In this document: in pieces, positions 53,990 through 63,140 of the stretch
Numbering within the stretch: position 1 is the stretch's first letter
How the letters are laid out: each line of letters begins with the position of its first letter
Source of the DNA: Vibrio zhugei
Lineage (GTDB): Bacteria > Pseudomonadota > Gammaproteobacteria > Enterobacterales > Vibrionaceae
Reading direction: 5' to 3'
DNA length: 64,000 nt
Assembly: GCF_003716875.1 (NCBI RefSeq)
Contig: NZ_CP033077.1
Location: forward strand, 806,001 to 870,000
Translations under genes and position numbers: made by a program
The notes under the pieces: generated by a model
What the model was told of the DNA's origin: nothing
Seen by the model: only the letters and a program-made list of their open reading frames with translations
Databases searched by the model: none

Positions 53990-55675
53990 TTAAAAGTTCG
54001 CTTCGGATTCAAAGCACAATTTTTCATGAGTATAAGGGTGTGCAAAACTTAGCTGCTGTGCATGAAGATGCAAACGCTGATTCTGTTTCCCATAGAGGTC
54101 ATCGCCTTTGATCGCCATATTTAACCCCTCTGAATGAGCGCAGTGAACACGTAACTGATGCGTTCTGCCTGTGTGTGGGTATAAATACAGGCGGCTTTCT
54201 CCATGTGCATTGGTTGCTATTTTTTCCCAAGTGGTATGCGACGCTTTGCCTTCGTCATAGCAAACACATTGTCTTGGTCGATCTTCAAGGTCGGCTTTCA
54301 GTGGCAACCGGATTTCTCCGGAGTCAGCACTCACTTTCCCATCCAGCAGAGCGACATAGCGCTTTTCAACCTGGCGAGTGATGAACTGTTTTTGTAGGTT
54401 TTTATTGGCTCGGCGTGTAAAGGCAAAAACCAGTAAGCCGGAGGTAGACATATCCAGCCGATGAAGCACAAAAACACCGTCGCGATCCGGATATTGTTTC
54501 TGTAAGCGAGTTAACACCGAATCTTTGACATGCACGCCCGGTACGGATAGAAGCTCTGCCGGCTTGTTGACAACAATGATCGCATCATCTTCATAGACGA
54601 CCTCAATGTCGAGTTCAGCACCTTGGTTCACCAATAACGGATTGTCATCCATCGGAATGCCTTTTAGCATGTACGATAAAATTGGATAGCATTTTGTTTG
54701 GCAGGCTGGGTAAAATTTCTTGTGCTGACGAATGGCTGATTTCAATGACTTGCCCCACCAAAATTCCGCCATGCACACAGGCGTGAGTGCGTGCTGAAAC
54801 GCATATTGTAGCATTTTAGGCGCGGCACATTCACCGGACCCTGCTGGGGGGATGGTGTCAGGGTAGACGCTGAATATCTCTAACAGAGAGCGGCTTTCTC
54901 CCTGACTATTGAGCATGTGGTATTGGGAAAATAAGAATGCTTGCAGGTCTGAAGAGCACGCACGTCGTTCATTTTTGAGTTGGTGGATGGTGTGTTCAAA
55001 CGCTGCAATTTTGTTATCTATATCGCTCAATTGCGCCGACCAGTGCTGTTTGAGCTGCTTTTGCTGGCGTTTCTCTTTTACACTCTGTTGTCCCAAATCA
55101 TACAAGTGTTTTTCAAGAGTTTCGTCGGCATATTGTGCATGTAGGCGTTGACGTTCTTGTTTACGCCATTGCCTTTGCTCAATAATGGTTTGGCGCAGTG
55201 TTGCCTGCTCTGCTGATGCTTGTTCGAGTAGTGTGTTTTTCTGCTGGTATAGCTCGGCGCGTTCTGGTGAATGCATCAGTTGGTTGACACGCCCGTTAAG
55301 GGACGCAATGTAATCTGATTTTTGCTTGAAGGTATCGGAGTGTCCGACTCTATCATACACCGGTGGCACAAATCCTGGCTGGTGGAGCGAGCCTGCTAAT
55401 AAACCAGAAAAACCGCACAAATATCCGAGGTCACCATGAGCATTTTTGACAACGAGCACCCCAAACATTTTGCCATGGTCATCTTCAGAGTCATATTCCA
55501 GGCCAAAGGGGTGGTGCCAATCGTTTTGTTCGGCTAAATAGGTTTGTAACTCCTGCGCCGCCACTTCGCATAGGGGATGGGGATCATAACAGAACGGATA
55601 AGTAAACGCGTCTGGTAACGAGAGTCCATCAATGCACGTCTGAAATGTATGGAAGCGAGTCGCGGTATTAAACAT
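53990..55675 (-). CDS. RluA-family pseudouridine synthase with long N-terminal extension
   Basis: 561 residues. The C-terminal 220 are a pseudouridine synthase domain: DDAIIVVNKPAELLSVPGV, catalytic Asp in VLHRLDMSTSGLLVF, and LYPHTGRTHQLRVHCAH. The N-terminal 330 residues are an extension with a charged coiled coil (about 130-245) and several cysteines (SSDLQAF, CAAPKM, CQTKCYP). This two-part build occurs in vibrios and relatives; the target base in RNA is unknown, with RluA-type tRNA/23S sites a possibility. It is a single gene. Confidence 0.9.
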   Translation of the reverse strand: MFNTATRFHTFQTCIDGLSLPDAFTYPFCYDPHPLCEVAAQELQTYLAEQNDWHHPFGLEYDSEDDHGKMFGVLVVKNAHGDLGYLCGFSGLLAGSLHQPGFVPPVYDRVGHSDTFKQKSDYIASLNGRVNQLMHSPERAELYQQKNTLLEQASAEQATLRQTIIEQRQWRKQERQRLHAQYADETLEKHLYDLGQQSVKEKRQQKQLKQHWSAQLSDIDNKIAAFEHTIHQLKNERRACSSDLQAFLFSQYHMLNSQGESRSLLEIFSVYPDTIPPAGSGECAAPKMLQYAFQHALTPVCMAEFWWGKSLKSAIRQHKKFYPACQTKCYPILSYMLKGIPMDDNPLLVNQGAELDIEVVYEDDAIIVVNKPAELLSVPGVHVKDSVLTRLQKQYPDRDGVFVLHRLDMSTSGLLVFAFTRRANKNLQKQFITRQVEKRYVALLDGKVSADSGEIRLPLKADLEDRPRQCVCYDEGKASHTTWEKIATNAHGESRLYLYPHTGRTHQLRVHCAHSEGLNMAIKGDDLYGKQNQRLHLHAQQLSFAHPYTHEKLCFESEANF

Positions 55676-56671
55676 GAGAGAAGGTACCTAGATATAATGT
55701 GGCAAGGATTGTACTGATCACATACAACAATGTCAGCACTTGATGCCAGACAAATGTCAGTTAAGAGGACGTCAGCACCACCATATTATGAATGTGAGTC
55801 ACTGATCAATTACCGCAATATATGGATATTTGGATTAGGAAGTGCAAGGGTTATTTATAATACGTCGTATTGTATAATATAGTAATGATGAGGATGAGAC
55901 CTGTTTTTTATTGATGCTGTATTGGTTCATTATTGAGTGGGATTATGTATTAAACACCGAGTTATTAATTTTTCACGAGAATATTCTTAATATTAAATTG
56001 ACATTATAAGGGTGTTTTGTGATGTCGCTCCAATAATTACCATGCGTAGTGTCAGATAAAAGTTAGCAATGTAAAGTTATGTTAAAACTGTTTTATCAGT
56101 AACGACATCCCGGTAACTATCTTTATTATCTTACGTGTATTTCACGAAGAACCAGAAAATTGCAAATTATTTAAAGCGTAAAAAGCCTGACGCTCAGTGT
56201 TTTGACATAAAAATAACAAAGTTAAAAAATTGTAAAGCGGATGGGTTTTGGTGTTTTTGGAATCTTTATCGCAAAAATTTCAACATCCGATTACTGACTC
56301 CATGATTTGGAATATACTCTTGCGACTAATATAAATCACTGATGATAGAGGTTGGCTAGGCTTCTGTTATTTCAATAAAAAGTAGAGTAAGTTCTTCAGG
56401 TTATACGAAAACATGAATGTAAATTCTAATAAAAAAGGCTTACAACTTACTTCTCATAAGTATTACATATCGCTAAACCGTTTTTGATTTTATGCTCACG
56501 CTTTAAACTGGCGTGTTTGACGTTTTACCTAAGGTAATTTCCTTGTGTAAATCAGCAGTTACTTAGAAAAACTAGCCTTAAGTCGTTCAATTTGAACGAA
56601 AATGTTTAACCGAAGCACAAATTTTTTGTGCGGGGAAATTTTAAGATTAGTGTTTTAACTAAGGGGTTGCA
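55676..56671. other. 1-kb intergenic region ahead of the T6SS genes
   Basis: No credible ORF. It is AT-rich, and the last 180 bases are packed with inverted repeats: 56497-56515 (CACGC/GCGTG), 56525-56537 (TTACCT-A-AGGTAA), 56583-56599 (TCGTTCAA-T-TTGAACGA) and 56615-56631 (GCACAAA-TTT-TTTGTGC). It must hold the promoter of the secretion operon. No clear sigma-54 box was seen. Confidence 0.65.
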
Positions 56672-57706
56672 GTGTTCAATTCAGCTAACAAAGCCGTATC
56701 AGTCAGTGTCCTTATTGCAACGATTGTTTTATCTGGCGGTGTCAGTGCCGCAGAGAAAAATGATAGCAGCTTGGAAACTTATGATCTGCAAAAGCTTACT
56801 GCTCATCAAGCCTATATTGAAGGACGAAATCTTCGTGCTCAATTCAAAAACATCCGAGCTCGCACCTACTTAAAATATGCCGCTGACAAAGGCGATGCAC
56901 AAGCGGCTTACCTGTATGCGATGGAGCTCTCGAACTATAAAACAACCATTCGTACACCGATGAAAGCGCGTGATTACCTGTTACTTGCTGCGCACGATGG
57001 CAACATCCGCGCGATGAAAAGTTTGTACCAAGGTGGCGAGTGGTTGCGTATTCGTGAGCGTCAATATTGGAAACGCGAATATTTCAATGCCATTGTTACC
57101 TTAGGGCAAACTCAGCCGACAAGAGCGTTGTTTGCACTGTCTGAATACTATGAAAAATCCAACCCAGAGTTATCTCATTATTATTTAGATGAAGCGGTTG
57201 ATCGCGATTATCCGCGAGCGCTGATGCTAAAAGCTCGTGAGATCACCGAGGGCTCAGGCAGCTATTGGACATCCGGTAGTCGTGAGCAAGCCGCGTATGA
57301 TTTGTATGAAGAGGCGGCGAAGCAAGGTTATATTCCCGCAATACGAAAAATTATCCAGCTACTGGAAGATAAGGGTGATTTCAAGCAAGCCCTGGAGTGG
57401 CGCAAACAAGCTGTGAAAGAAGGGGATTTGACCTCGTTGGCAGCGGTTGCGATGATTTTGAGTGGCTATAGTTCGAATTATCAGTTTGTTGAGAAAGATT
57501 TGGCAACGGCAAAGGCGTATTTTGATGTGTATTTGGATACCGCCGGTGACGACCGTCTCGATGAACTGTATAAAAATATTGAGCAGCATTATTCCGATTT
57601 AATGAAAGTTATTTCACCGGATGAATTGAAAGCGTCAAAAAATATTGAAGAAAAATTAAAAGAAAAACCGGATTTTTATAATCACGACTTATTTTGGGAT
57701 GTGTGA
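56672..57706 (+). CDS. exported Sel1-like repeat protein of T6SS locus
   Basis: 344 residues. Signal peptide (SVSVLIATIVLSGGVSAA) followed by TPR/Sel1-type helical repeats: ARTYLKYAADKGDAQAAYLY, ARDYLLLAAHDGNIRAMKSL, AYDLYEEAAKQGYIPAIRKI. These mediate protein contacts. The start GTG 56672 has AAGGGG five bases upstream. It lies 202 bases before tssB in the same direction, as in vibrio T6SS2-type clusters; a periplasmic accessory role in secretion is inferred. Confidence 0.8.
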   Translation: MFNSANKAVSVSVLIATIVLSGGVSAAEKNDSSLETYDLQKLTAHQAYIEGRNLRAQFKNIRARTYLKYAADKGDAQAAYLYAMELSNYKTTIRTPMKARDYLLLAAHDGNIRAMKSLYQGGEWLRIRERQYWKREYFNAIVTLGQTQPTRALFALSEYYEKSNPELSHYYLDEAVDRDYPRALMLKAREITEGSGSYWTSGSREQAAYDLYEEAAKQGYIPAIRKIIQLLEDKGDFKQALEWRKQAVKEGDLTSLAAVAMILSGYSSNYQFVEKDLATAKAYFDVYLDTAGDDRLDELYKNIEQHYSDLMKVISPDELKASKNIEEKLKEKPDFYNHDLFWDV

Positions 57707-57908
57707 TTATTAGTTTTATACATATAAATATGCGTTTTTATTTGTAATGTAGCGTAAATTTTAAGCAACGTTAGTGATAGGTTCGTTACCCTTGGTCCAA
57801 ATAACTCTGGCTACGGCAACGAACTTTATATACGTAACAGCAAGTGAGTCTATTTTTAATAAGACATTTGCGGTTTACAACAATCGGCATAGGTAGTGGA
57901 GACAGATC

Positions 57909-58406
57909 ATGTCTAAAGAAGGAAGTGTCGCTCCAAAAGAGCGTATTAATATCAAATATGTACCCGCCACAGGCGACCAGCAAGCAGAAATTGAATTACC
58001 ATTAAAAACACTCGTAGTGGGTGATTTTAAAGGGCATTCAGAAGAGACACCCGTAGAAGAACGTTCAACTGTTTCTGTTGATAAAAACAACTTTGAATCA
58101 GTGATGCGTGAGAGCAATTTGAAAATCAGTACCACGGTGAAAAATAAGCTGTCTGATGACGAAAATGCTGAACTTGCTGTGGATTTGAATTTTAATTCTT
58201 TAGCGGATTTTTCTCCAGATTCTGTTGCATCACAAGTTCCTGAATTGCAGAAGCTTGTCGAGTTGCGTGAAGCTCTCGTTGCTCTAAAAGGTCCACTAGG
58301 CAACATCCCTGCATTCCGCGATCGTCTTCAAGACCTATTAACGTCTGAAGAATCACGTGAAAAATTACTTGCAGAATTGAACTTAGTGAATCCGGATAGC
58401 GAGTAA
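57909..58406 (+). CDS. tssB: T6SS sheath small subunit TssB (VipA)
   Basis: 165 residues. Forms, with TssC, the contractile sheath that fires the secretion tube. Typical features: KERINIKYVPATGDQQAEIE at the start, LKTLVVGDFKG, and FNSLADFSPDSVASQVPELQ. A GGAGA ribosome site precedes ATG. It is followed after 58 bases by tssC, the invariant partner. Confidence 0.96.
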   Translation: MSKEGSVAPKERINIKYVPATGDQQAEIELPLKTLVVGDFKGHSEETPVEERSTVSVDKNNFESVMRESNLKISTTVKNKLSDDENAELAVDLNFNSLADFSPDSVASQVPELQKLVELREALVALKGPLGNIPAFRDRLQDLLTSEESREKLLAELNLVNPDSE

Positions 58407-58464
58407 AGCCGACTAGGCTGACTTGACGATTTTGCCAATAAACAAATAATTAGGAACAAAGCTG

Positions 58465-59940
58465 ATGTCTACAACTGAATCTTTGCAAGAGAATACGCAG
58501 CTCGCCGAAGGCGGTCTTTTAGATGAAATCATGTCACAAACTCGCATTGCACCGAGTGAAGAAGGCTATGATATTGCAAAAAAAGGTGTCGCGGCCTTTA
58601 TCGAAAATTTAATCGGTTCTGATCAAACAGAAGAGCCTGTCAACAAATCGCTGGTTGACCAAATGCTAGTGGAACTGGATAAAAAAATCAGTTCACAGAT
58701 GGATGAGATCCTGCACGATGAATCTTACCAACAGATGGAATCGTCTTGGCGTGGCCTTAAGTTGTTTGTTGATCGCACCGATTTCCGTGAGAACAACAAG
58801 GTAGACATCCTACACGTAACAAAAGACGAATTGTTAGACGATTTCGAATTTGCGCCAGAAACGGCTCAGTCTGGTCTATATAAACACGTATATTCATCAG
58901 GTTATGGTCAATTTGGTGGTGAACCAACGGGTGCCATCATTGGTAACTACGCGTTTACACCATCAACACCGGACATGAAATTGCTTCAGTACATGGGCGC
59001 GCTTGGTGCCATGGCTCATGCTCCATTTATCTCAAGCGTTGGTCCTGAATTCTTTGGTATCGATTCGTTTGAAGAACTGCCTAACATCAAAGATGTTAAA
59101 TCGATTTTTGAAAGCCCTAAATACACCAAATGGCGTGCATTACGTGAATCAGAAGACGCGCGTTATTTAGGTCTAACTGCCCCTCGTTTCCTACTACGTG
59201 TGCCTTACGATCCAATCGAAAACCCAGTTAAAACGTTTAACTACGCAGAGAATGTGAGCAACTCGCATGAACATTACCTGTGGGGTAACACCGCGTTTGC
59301 GTTTGCGACTCGTCTAACGGATAGTTTTGCAAAATACCGTTGGTGTCCAAACATCATTGGTCCACAAAGTGGTGGTGCCGTAGAAGATTTGCCTGTCCAC
59401 GTTTTTGAATCAATGGGCACGCTACAAACCAAAATCCCGACGGAAGTTTTGGTTACTGACCGTAAAGAGTTCGAATTAGCCGAAGAAGGGTTCATTGCAC
59501 TCACGATGCGTAAAGGCAGTGACAACGCCGCGTTCTTCTCTGCGAACTCGATTCAAAAACCTAAAGTGTTCCCGAACACCAAAGAAGGTAAAGAAGCGGA
59601 AACCAACTACAAATTAGGTACTCAGCTACCTTACATGATGATCATCAACCGCTTGGCTCACTACATTAAAGTGCTTCAACGTGAACAGATCGGTTCTTGG
59701 AAAGAGCGTCAAGATCTTGAACGTGAACTCAATGGTTGGATTAAGCAGTACGTTGCTGATCAAGAAAACCCACCAGCAGACGTTCGCAGCCGTCGTCCAC
59801 TTCGTGCAGCAAAAATCGAAGTGTCTGACGTAGATGGCAACCCTGGTTGGTATCAAGTGTCTCTTGCGGTTCGTCCACACTTTAAATATATGGGTGCGAA
59901 CTTCGAGTTGTCGTTAGTTGGCCGTCTGGATCAAGCGTAA
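58465..59940 (+). CDS. tssC: T6SS sheath large subunit TssC (VipB)
   Basis: 491 residues, full TssC length. Landmarks: ESSWRGLKLFVDRTDF, GAIIGNYAFTPSTPDM, FISSVGPEFFG, EHYLWGNTAFAFATRL, and the C-terminal LAVRPHFKYMGANFELSLVGRLD that interlocks with TssB and neighbouring subunits. TAGGAAC precedes ATG. Codon use is more regular than in neighbouring genes, fitting a highly made sheath protein. Confidence 0.97.
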   Translation: MSTTESLQENTQLAEGGLLDEIMSQTRIAPSEEGYDIAKKGVAAFIENLIGSDQTEEPVNKSLVDQMLVELDKKISSQMDEILHDESYQQMESSWRGLKLFVDRTDFRENNKVDILHVTKDELLDDFEFAPETAQSGLYKHVYSSGYGQFGGEPTGAIIGNYAFTPSTPDMKLLQYMGALGAMAHAPFISSVGPEFFGIDSFEELPNIKDVKSIFESPKYTKWRALRESEDARYLGLTAPRFLLRVPYDPIENPVKTFNYAENVSNSHEHYLWGNTAFAFATRLTDSFAKYRWCPNIIGPQSGGAVEDLPVHVFESMGTLQTKIPTEVLVTDRKEFELAEEGFIALTMRKGSDNAAFFSANSIQKPKVFPNTKEGKEAETNYKLGTQLPYMMIINRLAHYIKVLQREQIGSWKERQDLERELNGWIKQYVADQENPPADVRSRRPLRAAKIEVSDVDGNPGWYQVSLAVRPHFKYMGANFELSLVGRLDQA

Positions 59941-59942
59941 TT

Positions 59943-60380
59943 ATGACTTACATTGCACCTGAAGAGAGTGCATTTGGCGTTGGCTTCTTTGAACGTTTAG
60001 AAGCCGGCTCCAAACCCATGTCTTTGACCCAAGGGCCAGAGGCATGGGATGTGCTCGAGTCCGTGAAGCGGAACGTATCTAATATCTTGAACTCTCGAGT
60101 GGGAGGAGCGGAAAGCTCACCTCAACTTGGGTTGATCGATTTTAATGATGCCACGCTAGAAACCATGGATTTATCGTTACGTATTCGTTTAGCGATTCAA
60201 CACTGCTTAAAAACGTACGAACCTCGTCTAACCAATATTCAGGTTCGTTCAGAGCTTAACGAGCATGACCCACTGACGCTAAGATTCCACATTGTTGCCA
60301 CGCTCAATAGCGAAGCGTTACATGACAAGGTTCAGTTCAACTTGCTACTGGATCAGAATCGACAATACCGAGTGTACTAA
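59943..60380 (+). CDS. tssE: T6SS baseplate protein TssE (gp25-like)
   Basis: 145 residues of the phage gp25-like lysozyme-fold family, part of the T6SS baseplate wedge. Features: SVKRNVSNILNSRVGGAESS, the conserved acidic/arginine pattern LRIRLAIQHCLKTYEPRLTN, and a C-terminal beta part. It begins two bases after the tssC stop, so translation is coupled. Confidence 0.93.
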   Translation: MTYIAPEESAFGVGFFERLEAGSKPMSLTQGPEAWDVLESVKRNVSNILNSRVGGAESSPQLGLIDFNDATLETMDLSLRIRLAIQHCLKTYEPRLTNIQVRSELNEHDPLTLRFHIVATLNSEALHDKVQFNLLLDQNRQYRVY

Positions 60381-60385
60381 TTTAT

Positions 60386-62155
60386 ATGACTCAAGATAAG
60401 TACTTCAGAGAAGAGCTCGCCTTTCTTAAAGAGCAAGGACAGGAATTTACCGAAATTCATCCTCAGCTTGCGCGATTCCTGCATGGTCGTAATACCGATC
60501 CGGATGTCGAACGCTTATTAGAAGGTTTCGCTTTTTTGACTGGGCGTCTGCGTGAGAAAGTGGAAGATGAGTTTCCCGAGTTAACACACTCTATTATCAA
60601 TATGTTGTGGCCAAACTACTTGCGTCCAGTTCCTAGCATGAGTGTGGTGGCATTCGATCCAGATAAAAGTGTGAGTGAAAAACAAACCGTTGAACGCGGG
60701 ACTCAACTCGATAGCAAACCGGTCTTTGGTACAAAGTGCCATTTTCGTACTTGTCGTGATGTGAATTTATATCCTTTACAGATGGTCGATATCAACGCTG
60801 AGCACTCGCGTCAAGCCAGTGTTATTCGTCTTGATATGTGTTTAAACGGTGACATTAGTGCCGGAGAAGCGTTACTCGATAACTTACGCTTTTATCTTGG
60901 CGGCGATAAATACAGCTCGCAAATGCTGTACTTATGGTTGAATCATTATCTACATAAAATGAGTGTGGAAGTGAACGGTGTCGAGTTTGCCTTACCTCGT
61001 GATGCCTTTTCAACGGTGGGGTTTGATGCGGAACAGTCCCTGTTACCTTATCCCAAAAATGTGTATGAAGGTTACCGTATTCTGCAAGAGTATTTGTCGT
61101 TTCCAGAAGCCTTTCACTTCATTGATGTCATGGGGCTGGATAAAGCGCTGCCGAAATCTGTACATGGTGATTTCACACTTAAAATCAGTTTTTCTAAAAC
61201 ATTGCCAACCGATGTGCGGGTGCGCCGTGATAACTTTCAACTGTATTGTACGCCCGTCATCAACTTGTTCGAACACGATGCCGACCCGATCGATTTAACC
61301 GGAAAGAAATCCGAATACCGCATTATGCCTTCTAGCCGACACCCTTCTCACTATGAGGTGTTCAGTGTGGATTCAGTAACGGGCTGGCAAGATTCGACAC
61401 AAGCAGGACGCCGTATTCGCGGAGAAAAACGCGTCTACTCGGCCTTTGAGAGCTTTCAGCACGAAGTGGAGCGTGTGCGTGGGCGTAAGGCCTTGTATTT
61501 CCGTACTCGTACTAAAGACAGTATCCGCGGTGATGGTTTTGACACCTTCCTCTCATTTGTACGTAGTGATGAAACGATTTCCACGGATGTCGATGAAGCC
61601 GTGTCGGTAAAATTGACGTGTACCAACCGCTTGTTACCTCTAGAGCTTGGCGTGGGTGATATCTGTGAACCGACAGATACGTCGCCCCCTTACGCAACGT
61701 TTCGTAATATTACTGTCCCGACTCAGTCACTGCGCCCGGTGCTTGATGGGAGTCTACTGTGGACCTTGATTTCGAATCTTTCGCTGAATTATTTGTCACT
61801 GCTGTCGAAAGATGCCCTGAGCAGCGTACTGCGTGCGTACGACTTTCGTGCCTTGGTTGACCGTCAGGCAGAGCGAGTAGGGAAGCAACGTTTAGAAGGC
61901 ATTCAACGCATTGATTCTAAGCCAGTGGATAAAATTTTACGGGGATTACCGGTAAGAGGCTTACAGAGCACGATGCATATTGACCAAAGTAAATTTGGCT
62001 CGGAAGGGGATCTGTTCTTGTTTGGAACGGTGTTAAGTCATTTCTTTTCACTGTATGCCAGCATTAACTCATTTCATGAGTTAATCATTCTAAATGTTAC
62101 TAACCAAGAGAAGTACACATGGGGAACACAGACCGGGATGCAACCGTTGATCTAG
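60386..62155 (+). CDS. tssF: T6SS baseplate protein TssF
   Basis: 589 residues of the VasA/ImpG family. Start YFREELAFLKEQGQEFTEIH, then ARFLHGRNTDPDVERLLEGF, FLTGRLREKVEDEFPELTHS and LWPNYLRPVPSM are near-diagnostic. The C-terminus LFLFGTVLSHFFSLYASINS also fits. It joins TssE, TssG and TssK in the baseplate. It begins five bases after tssE and overlaps tssG by 37 bases. Confidence 0.96.
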   Translation: MTQDKYFREELAFLKEQGQEFTEIHPQLARFLHGRNTDPDVERLLEGFAFLTGRLREKVEDEFPELTHSIINMLWPNYLRPVPSMSVVAFDPDKSVSEKQTVERGTQLDSKPVFGTKCHFRTCRDVNLYPLQMVDINAEHSRQASVIRLDMCLNGDISAGEALLDNLRFYLGGDKYSSQMLYLWLNHYLHKMSVEVNGVEFALPRDAFSTVGFDAEQSLLPYPKNVYEGYRILQEYLSFPEAFHFIDVMGLDKALPKSVHGDFTLKISFSKTLPTDVRVRRDNFQLYCTPVINLFEHDADPIDLTGKKSEYRIMPSSRHPSHYEVFSVDSVTGWQDSTQAGRRIRGEKRVYSAFESFQHEVERVRGRKALYFRTRTKDSIRGDGFDTFLSFVRSDETISTDVDEAVSVKLTCTNRLLPLELGVGDICEPTDTSPPYATFRNITVPTQSLRPVLDGSLLWTLISNLSLNYLSLLSKDALSSVLRAYDFRALVDRQAERVGKQRLEGIQRIDSKPVDKILRGLPVRGLQSTMHIDQSKFGSEGDLFLFGTVLSHFFSLYASINSFHELIILNVTNQEKYTWGTQTGMQPLI

Positions 62156-63138
62156 AAGAGATTGACAACGAGCCGGTAACCTCAGCGAGCTTGCCGGAAA
62201 ATGTTCGTTCGTACAACTTTTATCAATTGGTTGAGTTATTACAAAAAATAAAAGGTATTAACCCAGAGTCGGAAGATTGGGAACGGCAGTGTCGGCTCGT
62301 ATTTAGTGCCAATCCCAGTTTGGGTTTTTCGCCCTCGGATGTATCAGCGTTATATGATCGCGATGATGACCGTTTGGTGATGTTGACCAACTTTTTTGGT
62401 TTATCCGGAGCACAATCTCCATTGCCAGGTTTTATTACTGAGCAGTTGGCAACAGAAGACCCTGGTGGTTTTAAACAGCCATTTTTTGATTTTTTTAGTA
62501 ACCGACTGATTAATTTAGTGTATCGAGTGTGGCGAAAATATCGTTACCACATTCGTTTTCAGCCGGATGCACAAGATAATTTTTCTGCACAGTTATTTGC
62601 GCTCGTAGGGTTAGGCGATCCTGACTTACGTGGTGATACGCCGATTAACTGGTGCAAAATGCTGGCCTATGCGGGCACATTGGCTGGGCGTAGCCGTTCA
62701 CCACAGGTGGTCGCGGGCATCATTGCGCACTGCTTTGATTTACCTGATGTCAGTATTCAACAATGGGTGCGCCGTAAAGTGGATATTGACCGAGCGCAGC
62801 AAATGGCGCTGGGTATGCAAAACGCTCAGTTAGGGGTCAACACCATGGCTGGCGAAACGGTGATGGATTGCAACGGCAAGTTCATTATCAAAATAGGACA
62901 ATTAAGCCGTCAGCGATTTGCTGATTTCTTGCCATCAGGCAAAGAGCATCAATCGCTGATCAAATTGGTTGAATTTATTTTGCGAGAACAGATGGCTTAT
63001 GATTTAGAGCTGACTATGGCGGAAGATGAAACGCCTCCAATGCAGTTAAATTCGCAAGATTCCGTAGCGCTCGGCTGGACCTCTTTTCTCGGCGAAGATG
63101 TTCAAGACCAACATGTATTAATTCAAGTGAGACAATAA
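62119..63138 (+). CDS. tssG: T6SS baseplate protein TssG
   Basis: 339 residues of the VasB/ImpH family. Markers: RSYNFYQLVELLQKIKG, a FLGLSG-like NFFGLSGAQSPLPGF, DFFSNRLINLVYRVWRKYRY, and a C-terminal beta region (ALGWTSFLGE). ATG 62119 lies within the tssF coding region in another frame; no later ATG gives the family N-terminus. Forms the TssF2G wedge core. Confidence 0.94.
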   Translation: MGNTDRDATVDLEEIDNEPVTSASLPENVRSYNFYQLVELLQKIKGINPESEDWERQCRLVFSANPSLGFSPSDVSALYDRDDDRLVMLTNFFGLSGAQSPLPGFITEQLATEDPGGFKQPFFDFFSNRLINLVYRVWRKYRYHIRFQPDAQDNFSAQLFALVGLGDPDLRGDTPINWCKMLAYAGTLAGRSRSPQVVAGIIAHCFDLPDVSIQQWVRRKVDIDRAQQMALGMQNAQLGVNTMAGETVMDCNGKFIIKIGQLSRQRFADFLPSGKEHQSLIKLVEFILREQMAYDLELTMAEDETPPMQLNSQDSVALGWTSFLGEDVQDQHVLIQVRQ

Positions 63139-63140
63139 CC

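Noticed and set aside
56061..56082. Extra parS2-like site ahead of the T6SS genes
   Set aside because: Only the TGTAAA half is intact; the other half has two mismatches (TTAGCA).
56413..56487. 24-codon ORF before the T6SS genes
   Set aside because: No ribosome site, no conserved feature, lies in AT-rich DNA.
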